DNA from: Mesoterricola silvestris
GTDB taxonomy: Bacteria > Acidobacteriota > Holophagae > Holophagales > Holophagaceae
Reading direction: 5' to 3'
NCBI RefSeq assembly: GCF_030295405.1
Contig: NZ_AP027080.1
Location: 3,704,001-3,768,000, forward strand
Length of the DNA: 64,000 nucleotides
Shown: positions 53,301 through 61,524 of the stretch, in pieces
Position numbering within the stretch: position 1 is the stretch's first letter
How the letters are laid out: each line of letters begins with the position of its first letter
Made by a program: the position numbers and the translations under genes
Notes under the pieces: model-generated
Seen by the model: only the letters and a program-made list of their open reading frames with translations
Databases searched by the model: none
What the model was told of the DNA's origin: nothing

Positions 53301-54467
53301 CTCCAGATGCCCCTGACCGGGTCCGGCCTGGCATCCCTTCTCGGCCTTTCCTACCTTTTGTCCTTCGCGAGCCTCGTGCTGGAGGCCAAGGCCTTCCATT
53401 CCATACGGGCGAGGGGGCTCTCTCTGGTCTGCCTGGCCCGGGAGGGGTGGTTCGAAGGGAAGGGCGCCACCCGGTGGATGGAATCGCTGCACCGGGAGGT
53501 CACGCGGCCCATCAACGTGTGCCCAGCGGGGCCGTGGCCGCGTTTCGCAGCGGCGTCCGGGGGCGCGCTGCTCGTCCTGGGCGGGCTCCTGGTGGGGGTG
53601 GCGCGGCCCGAAGGCCCGGCGCCCTGGGGCGAGGAGACCTTCCTGCTGCTCGCCTATCTCGTGGGATCCGCCCTGGTGGCGGGCCTGGGCTACCGGGCGG
53701 TCCGGATCTTCCTGAAGGTGGAAGGGGCCTCCAGACTCCTGCTCACGGCGCCCTTCATGAACGGTTTTGCCATAGCGGGGAAAGCCTATGGCTGGCTCCC
53801 CCCGTGGGGTCTCCATTGGCTGGGCGAACGCCATTCCCTCGAGCCCCTCCAGGCGGTGCGCGAACTCGCCGCCCGCATCGGGAGGGAATCCGGGGACACC
53901 CGCTTCAAGGCCATCACGACCCGGCTGAAGGTCCTCGTCGGCCAGGCCCAGCGCGCCGCCTCGGAGACGGGCCATGGGAGGCCGGGAATGGCATGCCAGC
54001 GGTCGGGGGAGGTCAAGCTCGCCCTGATGCTGGATATCACCTTGCGGCACCTGGTCCATTGGGCCAAGGGGATGGTCCGGCAGGACGGGGACCTTCAGGG
54101 CCTCCAGGCCCTGGTGGCCTACATGTGCCTCCGCCGGGCCCTCGTCCAGGTGCGCCAGGCCCTGCTCGGGATGTTCGTGATCACCCTGATGCTGGTCTTC
54201 ATCGCCTCCACGCCCATCCACGACCGCTCCCTGGCTCCGGCCCTGGTGGTGGTGCTGGCCGTGGAAGTGGCCCTGGCCATGGTGATGATCGCGCGCCTGG
54301 AACGGAATCCGCTTTTCAGCCTCGTCGCGGGTACCACTCCGGGGAAGATGGACTGGAACAGCGGCGTGGTGCTTTCCCTCGCCCAGCCCGCCCTCGTCCT
54401 GGGCCTCGGGTTCCTGCTCACCCGATTCCCCGCGGCCGCGACCTTCTTCCAGACCCTGATGCCATGA
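50340..54467 (+). CDS. giant membrane protein with periplasmic-binding-protein-like region
   Basis: 1375 residues. An N-terminal helix (10-27) would export residues ~30-815. This part repeats the layout of a type-I periplasmic binding fold: LLATIPDPDHSDLTYDFDQ at ~136, FLTILGPRYSGSAGDLGWAI at ~399, VESDTLFGS at ~500, and IRMSSFSNTLFLATWLRSHL at ~614 followed by SQLFLHPKLSADL. About ten membrane helices fill 826-1365. I know of no named family; the binding-fold link is inferred from motif order and resembles large proteins I have seen in environmental bacteria. A 1813-residue antisense ORF is a composition shadow. It is followed by two hydrolase genes on the same strand. Confidence 0.75.
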   Translation: MASDPQSKSLLGMLLVGLLGVGYVSTQKAPPEAPPQAGTVPGEKQGTEVQNPLLDRTTLKPYLDFIQGSVGRPQVLGAETYLFRGAQGPPGIAVRGEKGGDSRSLWEALGARNEGPREARPDSRALLAQDPHLRILLATIPDPDHSDLTYDFDQGVQAVEAAFHDMKWYLAGQWIPEQDGDSKGRAPDMPRSLLFVKPFMAAIDPEEGEIPLPWVQAYDKRLVLLLPESPRLGLRRAPLLHAMNLVKGRELGPLSKPGLDRKALQVLHAKRVAETLLGDFLIFVQGLDGADAAERTALREFDTGAQALRERCLAIIDGAGPDIGQDAIRGSLLAGSAPGAGPGLLVLQWSRLPEAKALLAAHAGMGPRLKRLLEPGLRRLQEALWETLGRLDRERAPFLTILGPRYSGSAGDLGWAIRQIWGEERKVLMLSTGSTNESLRGWTFRPNGVPGAEDRSEWKPSLPSFVAFHGLIPDDRAYDAALWETLESCLGQDRRFWAECVESDTLFGSLASGGAFGRESLTPDPGEIRSYPVPSHLAVLRRARADQGEPGGLELGKPLKETLGRIGNLELKGESTGLDRGLHFLNPNSAVDADLSLSNLIQDVKRRHLLGVRIRMSSFSNTLFLATWLRSHLTGASLAMDWTSQLFLHPKLSADLDGVFCIGPMPPYPGLVRGTTGLPSRGSALREPGYWEETTVLTRDALWLLENVVPNGLRPRKHRGLQDWLLLAPELDTRALAWETDPADPGLRTLRHQLWITQLHQGRSEPVRAVLVPPQARGEDFREFPFRVHAFPLSGPVPGGAPPADLGKVQNLPLKVFHPALSQGAIQRLAHALLLGASLAMALGWRTCARLLLGGAPHRECRFSKGGSWLVAWLMALLPLQVLLPLGAQGCLFALLEDRGSLDGLATLSLLAGALGSIGVAGMVFRVSWKFLARTPEFWPGGSRTVSLGILVAVWSGALVYAAILAGRGWLGARGAVDTSAFFLLRRLQMPLTGSGLASLLGLSYLLSFASLVLEAKAFHSIRARGLSLVCLAREGWFEGKGATRWMESLHREVTRPINVCPAGPWPRFAAASGGALLVLGGLLVGVARPEGPAPWGEETFLLLAYLVGSALVAGLGYRAVRIFLKVEGASRLLLTAPFMNGFAIAGKAYGWLPPWGLHWLGERHSLEPLQAVRELAARIGRESGDTRFKAITTRLKVLVGQAQRAASETGHGRPGMACQRSGEVKLALMLDITLRHLVHWAKGMVRQDGDLQGLQALVAYMCLRRALVQVRQALLGMFVITLMLVFIASTPIHDRSLAPALVVVLAVEVALAMVMIARLERNPLFSLVAGTTPGKMDWNSGVVLSLAQPALVLGLGFLLTRFPAAATFFQTLMP

Positions 54468-54561
54468 ACCGCCATCCCTGCCCTTAACCCGCTCCCGGCC
54501 GGCCGCATCGAGGCCGCCGGCCCGGGGCCTTTCCAGGCCGAGGCCTGCTGAGGAGGTTCCC

Positions 54562-55866
54562 ATGCCCCTTCCGGTTGGGATCATCATCTCGGACATCCAT
54601 CTCGGGGACCCCAGGGGGGTCGTCCCCGACCCGCCCATGGCGGGATGCGCGACCCTGAACGGGGTCTCGGTCCGCCAGGGCTGGGTGGACTGGATGGACC
54701 GCGTGGACCAGCAGCTCGCCGCCCAGGGTGAGGGGGCCCGCATCCCGTACCTCGTGCTCAACGGCGATTTCTGGGATATCGCCATCCGCAACGTGGATGA
54801 GGCCGCGGCCCTGTCCCTGGACTTCTTCCGGGCCGTGGAGGTGGAGAAGCGCTTCTCCTCGATCCTGTTCCTGCCGGGGAACCACGACCACTACCTCTGG
54901 AGCCTGGTCCAGATCGAGACGTCCATCCTCCGCCCCCTGGAGAACCTGCGCCAGCAAGGGACCGGGACCCAGACGAGCGGCGTCTGGAAACTGCCCCATT
55001 CCCAGTGCGCCACCCTGGACTTCCGCAAACCGGGCGGCCCCGAGCTGTCCCTCTGGAGGGTGAAGCCGCCCTACGTGGGCAATGTGTTCGCGGGGGGGCT
55101 CACCGGCGGCCGGATTCCCGTGAATGTGGCCTACCCCAACCTGCACCTCCTCCGGCCCAGCGGCGGCGCGTGCGTCGTCACCCACGGCCATTTCTTCCAG
55201 CAGGCCTGGACCCTCATCAGCGATCTGCTCCGCTCCTCCCTCGGGCCCCACATTCCCGGCGGCATGGATCTCTACTGCCTGGAGCTCCTGGATGCGGGGC
55301 TGACGGATTTCATCAACTACTCCCTGGGGCAGGTGGGCCCGCTCAGTTCCGTCGTCCAGGGCATCTACGATCAGGTGCGCATGGGGAAGGAACCCCCCGA
55401 AATCGCCAAGATCCTGAGCGCCCTGAGGAAGGTGCTGGATGACGCGGTCTCCTTCACGGACGAGCCCTGGTGGAAGGCCGGGCCCCTGGAGTGGGGCAGC
55501 GACCGGTTCATCGATTTCGAGCTCCTGGTGGCCCGGAAGCTCCTGGAGTCGGCCATCAAACGGGCGGGTGGGGGCAACGTGCTGCCCAAGGGCCGCAATG
55601 TCACGAATTTCCTGAAGGACCCGGAGAATTGTGCCAAGATCGCCGATTACCTGGACTGCACCCAGCGGGACCCGTCCGTCCAGGGCGTCCGCTTCGACGA
55701 GATGGTGTTCGGCCACACCCATGAAACCATTTCCGGCGACGTGCTCACCCTGGACGGTGGCCGGACCCTGAAGTGCTGGAACACGGGCAGCCTGGTTTCC
55801 CAGAGCGACCGGACCGACTTCATGCCCCTGGCCATCGACGCGGCGGGCCTCATCAGCCCCTTCTGA
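54562..55866 (+). CDS. calcineurin-like metallophosphoesterase
   Basis: 434 residues. All five metal-binding blocks are present: SDIHLG (Asp11, His13), NGDFWD (Asp69), GNHDH (107-110), VVTHGHFF and GHTHET. The N- and C-terminal blocks are separated by a large ~180-residue helical insertion without known motif. The layout recalls LpxH-like and UshA-unrelated cytosolic phosphoesterases, but no signal peptide is present and the substrate is unknown. AGGAGG just upstream of ATG 54562 gives strong initiation. It sits 94 bases after the giant membrane protein gene. Confidence 0.92.
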   Translation: MPLPVGIIISDIHLGDPRGVVPDPPMAGCATLNGVSVRQGWVDWMDRVDQQLAAQGEGARIPYLVLNGDFWDIAIRNVDEAAALSLDFFRAVEVEKRFSSILFLPGNHDHYLWSLVQIETSILRPLENLRQQGTGTQTSGVWKLPHSQCATLDFRKPGGPELSLWRVKPPYVGNVFAGGLTGGRIPVNVAYPNLHLLRPSGGACVVTHGHFFQQAWTLISDLLRSSLGPHIPGGMDLYCLELLDAGLTDFINYSLGQVGPLSSVVQGIYDQVRMGKEPPEIAKILSALRKVLDDAVSFTDEPWWKAGPLEWGSDRFIDFELLVARKLLESAIKRAGGGNVLPKGRNVTNFLKDPENCAKIADYLDCTQRDPSVQGVRFDEMVFGHTHETISGDVLTLDGGRTLKCWNTGSLVSQSDRTDFMPLAIDAAGLISPF

Positions 55867-55894
55867 ATCCGGAACCCAGCGGGAGGAACGGACC

Positions 55895-56488
55895 ATGAAC
55901 ACCGATTCCGTGAAGGACGTGACCACCTTCGCCCTGGAGGGCCTGGCCCTCAGGACGGGCGATCTGATCTGCACCACCGACGGGGAAGGCCCCGGCGAAA
56001 AGGGCCAGTTCTGGTGGCTCCTGGGCCGGCTCATCCCCGGCGACGTGGACCATATCGTCATCTACGTGGGCCCGGGCGGCCGATGCGTGGAGGCGGCGGC
56101 CAAAGGAAGCGTGGTCGCCTTCGAACTATCCGGCCCCACCTGGGATGCCCCGGCCATGTTCGACCAGCGGGGCGTCCGGGACCTGCTGTACGGCATCGGG
56201 GACCCGGTGGCCGGTCGCGGCCTGGACTCCGAGGACCCGATCCGCCTGGCGGCCGCGAACTACTGCCTGGACCAGGCCCGGCAAGCCAAGCCCTACAACC
56301 TGAACTTCCTGGATTCCGGGACGGACAAGGCCTTCTACTGCAGCCAACTCGCCTACAAGGCCTACCTGCCGCTGGGGATCGACCTGAACTCCGGGGTCGG
56401 GGTGCCGTCCATTCCCGGGACGGGGTCCATCATCTTTCCGCAGGAAGTTTGGAATGCCTGCAGGGTGAAGCGGAGGGCGAAACCCTGA
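55895..56488 (+). CDS. permuted papain-like hydrolase (YiiX/NlpC-P60 type)
   Basis: 197 residues. The permuted NlpC/P60 arrangement is visible: the His comes first (LRTGDLICT then VDHIVIYVGPGGRCVEA, His53) and the Cys last (DKAFYCSQLAYKAYLPLGI, Cys149), as in YiiX/YebB and related proteins that cleave peptides or act on acyl groups. No signal peptide is seen, so a cytoplasmic or lipid-facing role is possible. GGGAGGA precedes the ATG. It lies 28 bases after the phosphoesterase gene; the three genes appear to form one unit. Confidence 0.85.
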   Translation: MNTDSVKDVTTFALEGLALRTGDLICTTDGEGPGEKGQFWWLLGRLIPGDVDHIVIYVGPGGRCVEAAAKGSVVAFELSGPTWDAPAMFDQRGVRDLLYGIGDPVAGRGLDSEDPIRLAAANYCLDQARQAKPYNLNFLDSGTDKAFYCSQLAYKAYLPLGIDLNSGVGVPSIPGTGSIIFPQEVWNACRVKRRAKP

Positions 56489-56620
56489 TAGAACCAGGAA
56501 ATCTGCCCACGCGCTGGCTCCTAACCGAGCGTTCGAGGTCGGCCCCCAACCGGCCTTTCTCCCCTTGGATGTGGTGACAAAACCGCCTATCTTCGCCGGG
56601 GACCCGTAGGCCTCATCTCC

Positions 56621-56759
56621 TTCATCCCAGACATCACTGTTCATCCCTGTTCCGCAGGGCCAAGGCTTGGATGGGTCGGCGAATGTGGGTAATGCGCGCG
56701 CCGACCCGACCCATCGCGGGCCCTGCGTAACAGGGATGAACAGTGATGCCTGGGATGAA
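56621..56759. repeat. long-hairpin dispersed repeat, copy C
   Basis: Arms 56621-56661 and 56719-56759 are inverted copies at 39 of 41 positions (TTCATCCCAGACATCACTGT and the rest of the arm). Inside, ATGGGTCGG pairs with CCGACCCAT, so the unit can form one ~139-base hairpin. It resembles copy B at 37976 closely and copy A weakly. No gene lies in 56489-56828. Confidence 0.85.
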
Positions 56760-56828
56760 CAGGGATGGGTTTCGGTGCCCTTTGCGGGTAGCGCTTTACC
56801 AGCTCGATAGCATCCAGGGCAACCCAGG

Positions 56829-57143
56829 TCAGCATTCCGGGTCGAATGGGAACGTGCCCGGGCCAATCGCTTCCTCCTGCCGGTGGACATAGGTTATTGC
56901 CAAGGATGTACCGTGGTCCTCGTAGAGGATCCGCAACGGCCGAACGAGGATCTCGCGATAGAATCCGGGTCCAAATTCAGGCACCCAGCGGCCCCTTTCA
57001 GGATGTTCCAGAAGCCGCCTGAGGCTTGCATCCACCTTTCTTCGCAGGGCTCGGGCGGCGTCGGGATTGAAGGCGCCGATGTGATCCAGGCGCTCGGCGA
57101 ATTGCTCGGCGGCCGGCTCCGTCCAGACCACCTTCAATCCCAT
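56829..57143 (-). CDS. RelE/ParE-family toxin
   Basis: 104 residues beginning MGLKVVWTEPAAEQFAERL, the usual ParE/RelE N-terminus, then AFNPDAARALRRKVDASLRRLLEHPERGRWVPEFG and FYREILVRPLRILYE, ending with VHRQEEAI. ParE members poison gyrase, RelE members cut mRNA; the sequence alone does not decide, but REILVRPLRILYE fits ParE best. ATG 57141-57143 lies inside the antitoxin gene's end (10-base overlap), the classic coupled arrangement. Confidence 0.87.
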   Translation of the reverse strand: MGLKVVWTEPAAEQFAERLDHIGAFNPDAARALRRKVDASLRRLLEHPERGRWVPEFGPGFYREILVRPLRILYEDHGTSLAITYVHRQEEAIGPGTFPFDPEC

Positions 57144-57394
57144 TTCCGGGTCCTGGCCATGACGTCCTCGTGGCTCAAGGTTCGCCCTTCCGCAAGGGCC
57201 CTCTGCCCGTTGATGATGCCTTCCAGCAGCGCAATCTTTCGCTCCTGCATCCGGTAGGTGGCCACATCCATGAGAATGGCGGCCTCCCGGCCGTGTTCCG
57301 TTATCAACAAGGGCTCCTGCGCCTGCTGAAGAGCCTCTATGATCTCCGTGGCTTTGCGCTTGATGTCGGTCACCGGCACGAGCTTGGGTAGCAT
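57134..57394 (-). CDS. Phd/YefM-type antitoxin
   Basis: 86 residues: MLPKLVPVTDIKRKATEIIEALQQAQEPLLITEHGREAAILMD is the Phd/YefM DNA-binding and dimer fold, and the acidic C-terminal part (ALAEGRTLSHEDVMARTRKWD) should wrap the toxin. GAGAGG upstream supports ATG 57392-57394. The complex normally represses its own promoter, expected in the ~110 AT-rich bases upstream. The upstream part of the frame was rejected as start. Confidence 0.87.
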   Translation of the reverse strand: MLPKLVPVTDIKRKATEIIEALQQAQEPLLITEHGREAAILMDVATYRMQERKIALLEGIINGQRALAEGRTLSHEDVMARTRKWD

Positions 57395-57577
57395 GGTTGA
57401 GGCCCTCTCCTGGACACCTTGTATCAAAATTGTAGTCTTTTGATGATACATGTCCACCTCTGCCCAGGGGGCCGCATTCGCGCGACCTGCCCCGCAACCG
57501 ACGTCTCGTGTCCATCCCGGCGGAGCCGCTCGCCAAGGGCGCGGTGGCCATGCACCCCCGGCGCGCGTTGACCGGAA

Positions 57578-58738
57578 TCAGGCCTGGCGCCGCGCCAGCC
57601 CCCCCTGCCCCCGCAGGCCCTCCAGGATTCCCGGCAGGACGGCTTCCACCCGGGCCACCTCCGCCTCCGTGGTGTAGCGGCTCAGGGAGAACCGCACGGC
57701 GCCCAGCGCGTCGGGAGCCCCCATGGCCCGGAGCACGTGGCTGGCCTCCTTCTGGCCGGTGGTGCAGGCGCTGCCGGTGGAGACGCAGATGCCGGCCTCG
57801 TCCAGGCGCAGGAGGACGGCCTCGCCCTCCACGTCCGCGAAGCTGATCATGGAGGTGTTGGGCACGCGGGGCGCCTGGGCGCCGTGCACGGTGGATCCGG
57901 GGATGTGGTCCAGGATGAAGGCCTCCAGGCGGTCCCGCAGGGGGCCCACCCGGGAATCCCCGGCCAGATGGGTGCGGGCCAGGTCCGCGGCCACGCCCAG
58001 GCCCACGAGGCCGGGCACGTTCTCGGTGCCGCCGCGCCGGCCTCGCTCCTGGCCGCCGCCGATCATGAAGGGGCGCAGGCGCAGGCCCCGCCTCAGGAAG
58101 AGGCCGCCCACACCCTTGGGGCCGTGGAACTTGTGGCCGCTGAAGTTGAAGAGGTCCGCGGGGATCCGGGCCAGGTCCACGGGCACCTTGCCCAGGGCCT
58201 GGGTGCCGTCCACGTGGAAGAGGATGCCCCGGGCCTTCACGAGGCCGCCGATCTCCTCCAGGGTGAAGCGCACGCCGGTCTCGTTGTTGGCGGCCATGAC
58301 CGAGACCATCGCGGTGTCGGGGGTGAGGGCCGCCTCCAGGGCGGCCAGGTCCAGGCGGCCCTGGGCGTCCACGCCCAGGATCGTCACCTGGGCGCCCTGC
58401 CTGCGCAGCCAGTCCACGCAGGCCAGCACGGCGCTGTGCTCCACGGCGGTGGTGACGAAGTGGCGCTTGGCCGGAAGGGCCTCGAAGACGCCGCGGAAGG
58501 CGTGGTTGATGCCCTCCGTGCCGCCGCTGTTGAAGACCAGTTCGGCCGGGGCGCAGCCCAGGAGGGCGGAAACCCGCTCCCGGGCCACCACCACCGCCCC
58601 CTCCGAGAGCCGGCCCAGGGTGTGGCCGCTCCCGGCGTTGCCGAACTGCTCCCCCAGGTAGGGCAGCATGGCCTCCAGGGCCTCGGGGGCGAGGCGGGTG
58701 GTGGCGTTGTTGTCAAGGTACACGGCGGCTTCCGGCAT
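57578..58738 (-). CDS. cysteine desulfurase (NifS/IscS family)
   Basis: 386 residues, PLP-dependent, supplies sulfur for Fe-S clusters and thio-modifications. Signatures: YLDNNATTRLAPEALEAM, FNSGGTEGINHAFR, HVDGTQALGKVPVDL, SGHKFHGPKG (PLP Lys) and CVSTGSACTTGQKEASHVL with the catalytic Cys, typical of class I enzymes. No scaffold gene (iscU/nifU) is adjacent, so IscS-like versus NifS-like is not decided. Isolated downstream of the toxin-antitoxin pair; nine bases separate it from the glycosyltransferase. Confidence 0.92.
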   Translation of the reverse strand: MPEAAVYLDNNATTRLAPEALEAMLPYLGEQFGNAGSGHTLGRLSEGAVVVARERVSALLGCAPAELVFNSGGTEGINHAFRGVFEALPAKRHFVTTAVEHSAVLACVDWLRRQGAQVTILGVDAQGRLDLAALEAALTPDTAMVSVMAANNETGVRFTLEEIGGLVKARGILFHVDGTQALGKVPVDLARIPADLFNFSGHKFHGPKGVGGLFLRRGLRLRPFMIGGGQERGRRGGTENVPGLVGLGVAADLARTHLAGDSRVGPLRDRLEAFILDHIPGSTVHGAQAPRVPNTSMISFADVEGEAVLLRLDEAGICVSTGSACTTGQKEASHVLRAMGAPDALGAVRFSLSRYTTEAEVARVEAVLPGILEGLRGQGGLARRQA

Positions 58739-58747
58739 CCGCCTATG

Positions 58748-60421
58748 CTACCTCAGAACCGCCAGGAGGTTCTTGTCGGTGCGGGCCGTGACGGCGAAGG
58801 CGGCCTTCTGGTCCTCGGGCAGGTCGCGCCAGGCCCAGCGGTCGATGAGGGCCGCCACGGGGCGGGAGGGGTCCTCGGCCCGCAGGCGCCGGGCCATGGG
58901 GAGCAGCTGGTCCAGGTCCTCCTGGAACCACCGGCCGCGGGTGGCGGGGTCCAGGTGATCCCTGCCGTAGGCCAGTTCGCCGGTGCCCGCCACCACCACC
59001 ACCCGCTCCCCGGTGAGGAAGGGCAGGATCTGGTAGTAGTCGCCGCAGCTGATCCATTGGGCGCCGGCGGGGGCCTTGCGGATGAGGGCGCTGGCGTCCT
59101 TGGTGGGGGGGGCCACCCGGGAGGCGGAGAAGGTGAGCAGCAGCAGGGCCGCCCCCAGCCCCGCCATGAACCGGGGCCCCGTGAGGCCCCGGGGGCGCAT
59201 CCCCCAGAAGCCCATGCCCAGGAAGGCCAGGCCCAGGGCCAGGACCCACCCGGGGCCCGTGAGGTCCTTGATGATGAACGGCGCGGCCAGGAACAGGAGG
59301 CCCAGCACCAGGAGCTCCCGGCCGGCCCGGGCCAGGGCGGTCCATTCCTCCCCTTCCTTCTCCAGGGCGCAGGCCAGGGCGAGGAGGGGGACGATGGCGG
59401 GGTGGATGTAGGGGGGCAGCTTGGAGCCCGAAAGGCTGTAGAAGGCCAGGGGCACCGCGGCGCCCAGGATGGTGGCGGCCACGGTCCACCGGTGCAGGGG
59501 CGCCCCTTCGGACACGGGGCCGGAGGCCCGGCGCAGGAAGGCCAGGCCCCGGCGCAGGCCCGCAACACAGGCGCTCAGCCAGGGCAGGACGCCCACCGCC
59601 AGGAAAGCGGTGAAGTAGAACTTGTCCAGGATGGGGTTCTTGGAGCCGGCCCGGTCGTGCACGTGGCTGGTGTACCGGGCGAAGTGCTCGTGGATGAAGA
59701 AGAAGTTCGCGTGGCCGGGGTTGGCCCGCTCCACCAGGAGGAACCAGGGGGCGGCGAGGGCCGCGAAGAGGAGCCAGCCCAGGGGGTCCACCAGGGTCCG
59801 CACCAGGGCGCTTCGCATGCGGGGCGCGGACCAGGCGAAAGGCAGGGAGCACAGGAGGGTCGTGCCCACCAGCACCGGCGCGGCCAGGCCCTTGGTGAGC
59901 ATGGCCAGGGCCAGGGCGCCGAAGGCCAGGAGGGTCCACCCGGTGGCGGGCCTCGCCTCGAACCGCGCCGCCACCGCCTCGATGCCGGCCACCAGGGCCA
60001 GCACCTGGAAGGCGGAGAACAGCGCGTCCAGGGTGAGCACCTGGGCGCACACGTAGGCCAGGATGGCGGTGGCGGCCATGAAGGCCGCCCAGGTGCCCTG
60101 GCGCGCCCCCAGGCGCGTGGCCAGCTTCCAGGCGCACCACAGGGTGATGAGGGTGGCCAGGGCCAGGGGCAGGCGCGCCGCGAAGGCATGCAGGCCGAAG
60201 GCCTTCATGGACACCGCGGAGAGCCAGTACTGGAGGGGCGGCTTCTCGAAGTAGAGGACGTGGTTGAGCCGGGGCGTGAGCCAGTCCGCGCTGGCCAGCA
60301 TCTCCCGGGGGATCTCGGCGTAGCGCGCCTCGTCAGGTTCCCACAGGGGGCGCATGAAGAGCGGGATCAGCCCCAGGAAGAGCCAGATCCAGAGAAGGGT
60401 GCCCCGTTCCTTTTTCGTCAA
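58748..60421 (-). CDS. ArnT-like membrane glycosyltransferase
   Basis: 557 residues with about a dozen hydrophobic helices and the GT-83/39 first-loop motif EPDEARYAEIPREML at ~29-43 (the DE pair is catalytic), then LNHVLYFEKPPLQYWL, and the SLSGSKLPPYIHP box. These fit ArnT, which transfers aminoarabinose from undecaprenyl phosphate to lipid A, or related sugar transferases. Start TTG 60421 overlaps the stop of the upstream gene (TTGA); the lack of a downstream Met before the first helix supports it. Confidence 0.85.
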   Translation of the reverse strand: MTKKERGTLLWIWLFLGLIPLFMRPLWEPDEARYAEIPREMLASADWLTPRLNHVLYFEKPPLQYWLSAVSMKAFGLHAFAARLPLALATLITLWCAWKLATRLGARQGTWAAFMAATAILAYVCAQVLTLDALFSAFQVLALVAGIEAVAARFEARPATGWTLLAFGALALAMLTKGLAAPVLVGTTLLCSLPFAWSAPRMRSALVRTLVDPLGWLLFAALAAPWFLLVERANPGHANFFFIHEHFARYTSHVHDRAGSKNPILDKFYFTAFLAVGVLPWLSACVAGLRRGLAFLRRASGPVSEGAPLHRWTVAATILGAAVPLAFYSLSGSKLPPYIHPAIVPLLALACALEKEGEEWTALARAGRELLVLGLLFLAAPFIIKDLTGPGWVLALGLAFLGMGFWGMRPRGLTGPRFMAGLGAALLLLTFSASRVAPPTKDASALIRKAPAGAQWISCGDYYQILPFLTGERVVVVAGTGELAYGRDHLDPATRGRWFQEDLDQLLPMARRLRAEDPSRPVAALIDRWAWRDLPEDQKAAFAVTARTDKNLLAVLR

Positions 60422-61470
60422 CCCTCGGTCTCCACGATCTTCTCCATGGCCTTGTGCTCCTCCACGAAGAAGTCGATGGCCTTGCGCAGGGCCTCCTTGA
60501 TGCCGATCTTCGGGTCGAAGCCGAAGGTCTCGCGCATGCGCCGGATGCTGGGGGTGCGCACCAGGACGTCCTGGTAGCCCTTGCCGTAGAAGGCGCCGCT
60601 GGTCTCCTGCACGATCTGCGAGAGGGGGATGTTGCGCTCCAGGCGGAAGGGATGGTCCTTCCAGATCTCCAGCATGCGCTCGGCGATGTCCTGGACGCTG
60701 TGGTCATTGGCGGGGTTGCCGATGTTGAAGATCCTGCCGTCGGCCTTGCCGCCCTCGTTGCGCAGGATGCTCATGAGGCCGTCCATGGCGTCCTCCACGT
60801 CGCAGAAGCAGCGGCGCTGGGCGCCGCCGTCGACCAGCTTGAGGGGCTCGCCGTTGAAGAGGTTCCAGGCGAACTGGGTCACCAGGCGGCTGGAGCCCTC
60901 CTTGGCGGTGTTGAGGCTGTCGAGCTTGGGGCCCATCCAGTTGAAGGGGCGGAACAGGGTGAACTGGAGGTTGTCCCGGAAGCCGTAGCCCCAGATCACG
61001 CGGTCCAGGAGCTGCTTGGAGGTGGAGTAGATCCACCGCTGCATGGGGATGGGGCCCGTGACCAGGGCCGAGGTCTCCTCGTCGAACTCGGCGTCCGGGC
61101 ACATGCCGTAGACCTCCGAGGTGCTGGGGAAGACGACCCGCTTCTTGTACTTGACGCACTGGCGCACGACGCGGAGGTTCTCCTCGAAGTCCAGCTCGAA
61201 GACCCGCAGGGGATCCGTGACGTAGACCTTGGGGGTGGCGATGGCCACCAGGGGCAGGACCACGTCGCAGTTCTTCACGTGGTACTCGATCCACTCCTTG
61301 CTGATGCTGATGTCGCCTTCGCGGTAGTGGAAGCGGGGGTTGCCCAGGTATTCGGAGACCTTGTGGTTCCCGAGATCCATGCCATAGACTTCCCAGGTGG
61401 TGTCCCGCAGGATGCGGCCCACGAGATGGGATCCGATGAAGCCGTTGACGCCGAGGATGAGAATTTTCAC
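60418..61470 (-). CDS. ArnA-type NAD-dependent sugar-nucleotide decarboxylase
   Basis: 350 residues, SDR fold. Rossmann motif GVNGFIGSHL, the catalytic FPSTSEVYGMC and YSTSKQLLDRVIWGYG (Tyr-x3-Lys), and the ArnA-specific FRPFNWMGPKLDS with SSRLVTQ and LVDGGAQRRCF. In Escherichia the same domain is the C-terminal half of ArnA that decarboxylates UDP-glucuronate to a 4-keto pentose. The formyltransferase half is absent. GGAG precedes GTG 61468-61470. With the ArnT-like gene this suggests lipid A or glycan pentose modification. Confidence 0.9.
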   Translation of the reverse strand: MKILILGVNGFIGSHLVGRILRDTTWEVYGMDLGNHKVSEYLGNPRFHYREGDISISKEWIEYHVKNCDVVLPLVAIATPKVYVTDPLRVFELDFEENLRVVRQCVKYKKRVVFPSTSEVYGMCPDAEFDEETSALVTGPIPMQRWIYSTSKQLLDRVIWGYGFRDNLQFTLFRPFNWMGPKLDSLNTAKEGSSRLVTQFAWNLFNGEPLKLVDGGAQRRCFCDVEDAMDGLMSILRNEGGKADGRIFNIGNPANDHSVQDIAERMLEIWKDHPFRLERNIPLSQIVQETSGAFYGKGYQDVLVRTPSIRRMRETFGFDPKIGIKEALRKAIDFFVEEHKAMEKIVETEG

Positions 61471-61524
61471 AATGAACTCCGTTCGCAAAAACAGTCCAGT
61501 CTATCAGGTCGGCCTGGGCCGGTC

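Noticed and set aside
51710-54487. 925-residue second plus-strand frame inside the giant membrane gene
   Set aside because: Arg/Pro/Gly-rich frame-shifted reading of the same gene; no hydrophobic segments or motifs.
49350-54791. 1813-residue open frame on the minus strand across the giant membrane gene
   Set aside because: It is a GC-rich antisense shadow with Pro/Gly/Arg/Gln-rich composition and no domain; the plus-strand frame has helices, motifs and a ribosome site.
56497-56890. Minus-strand frames through the hairpin repeat near 56.6 kb
   Set aside because: Low-complexity reading of the repeat and of the toxin gene's end; no plausible start.
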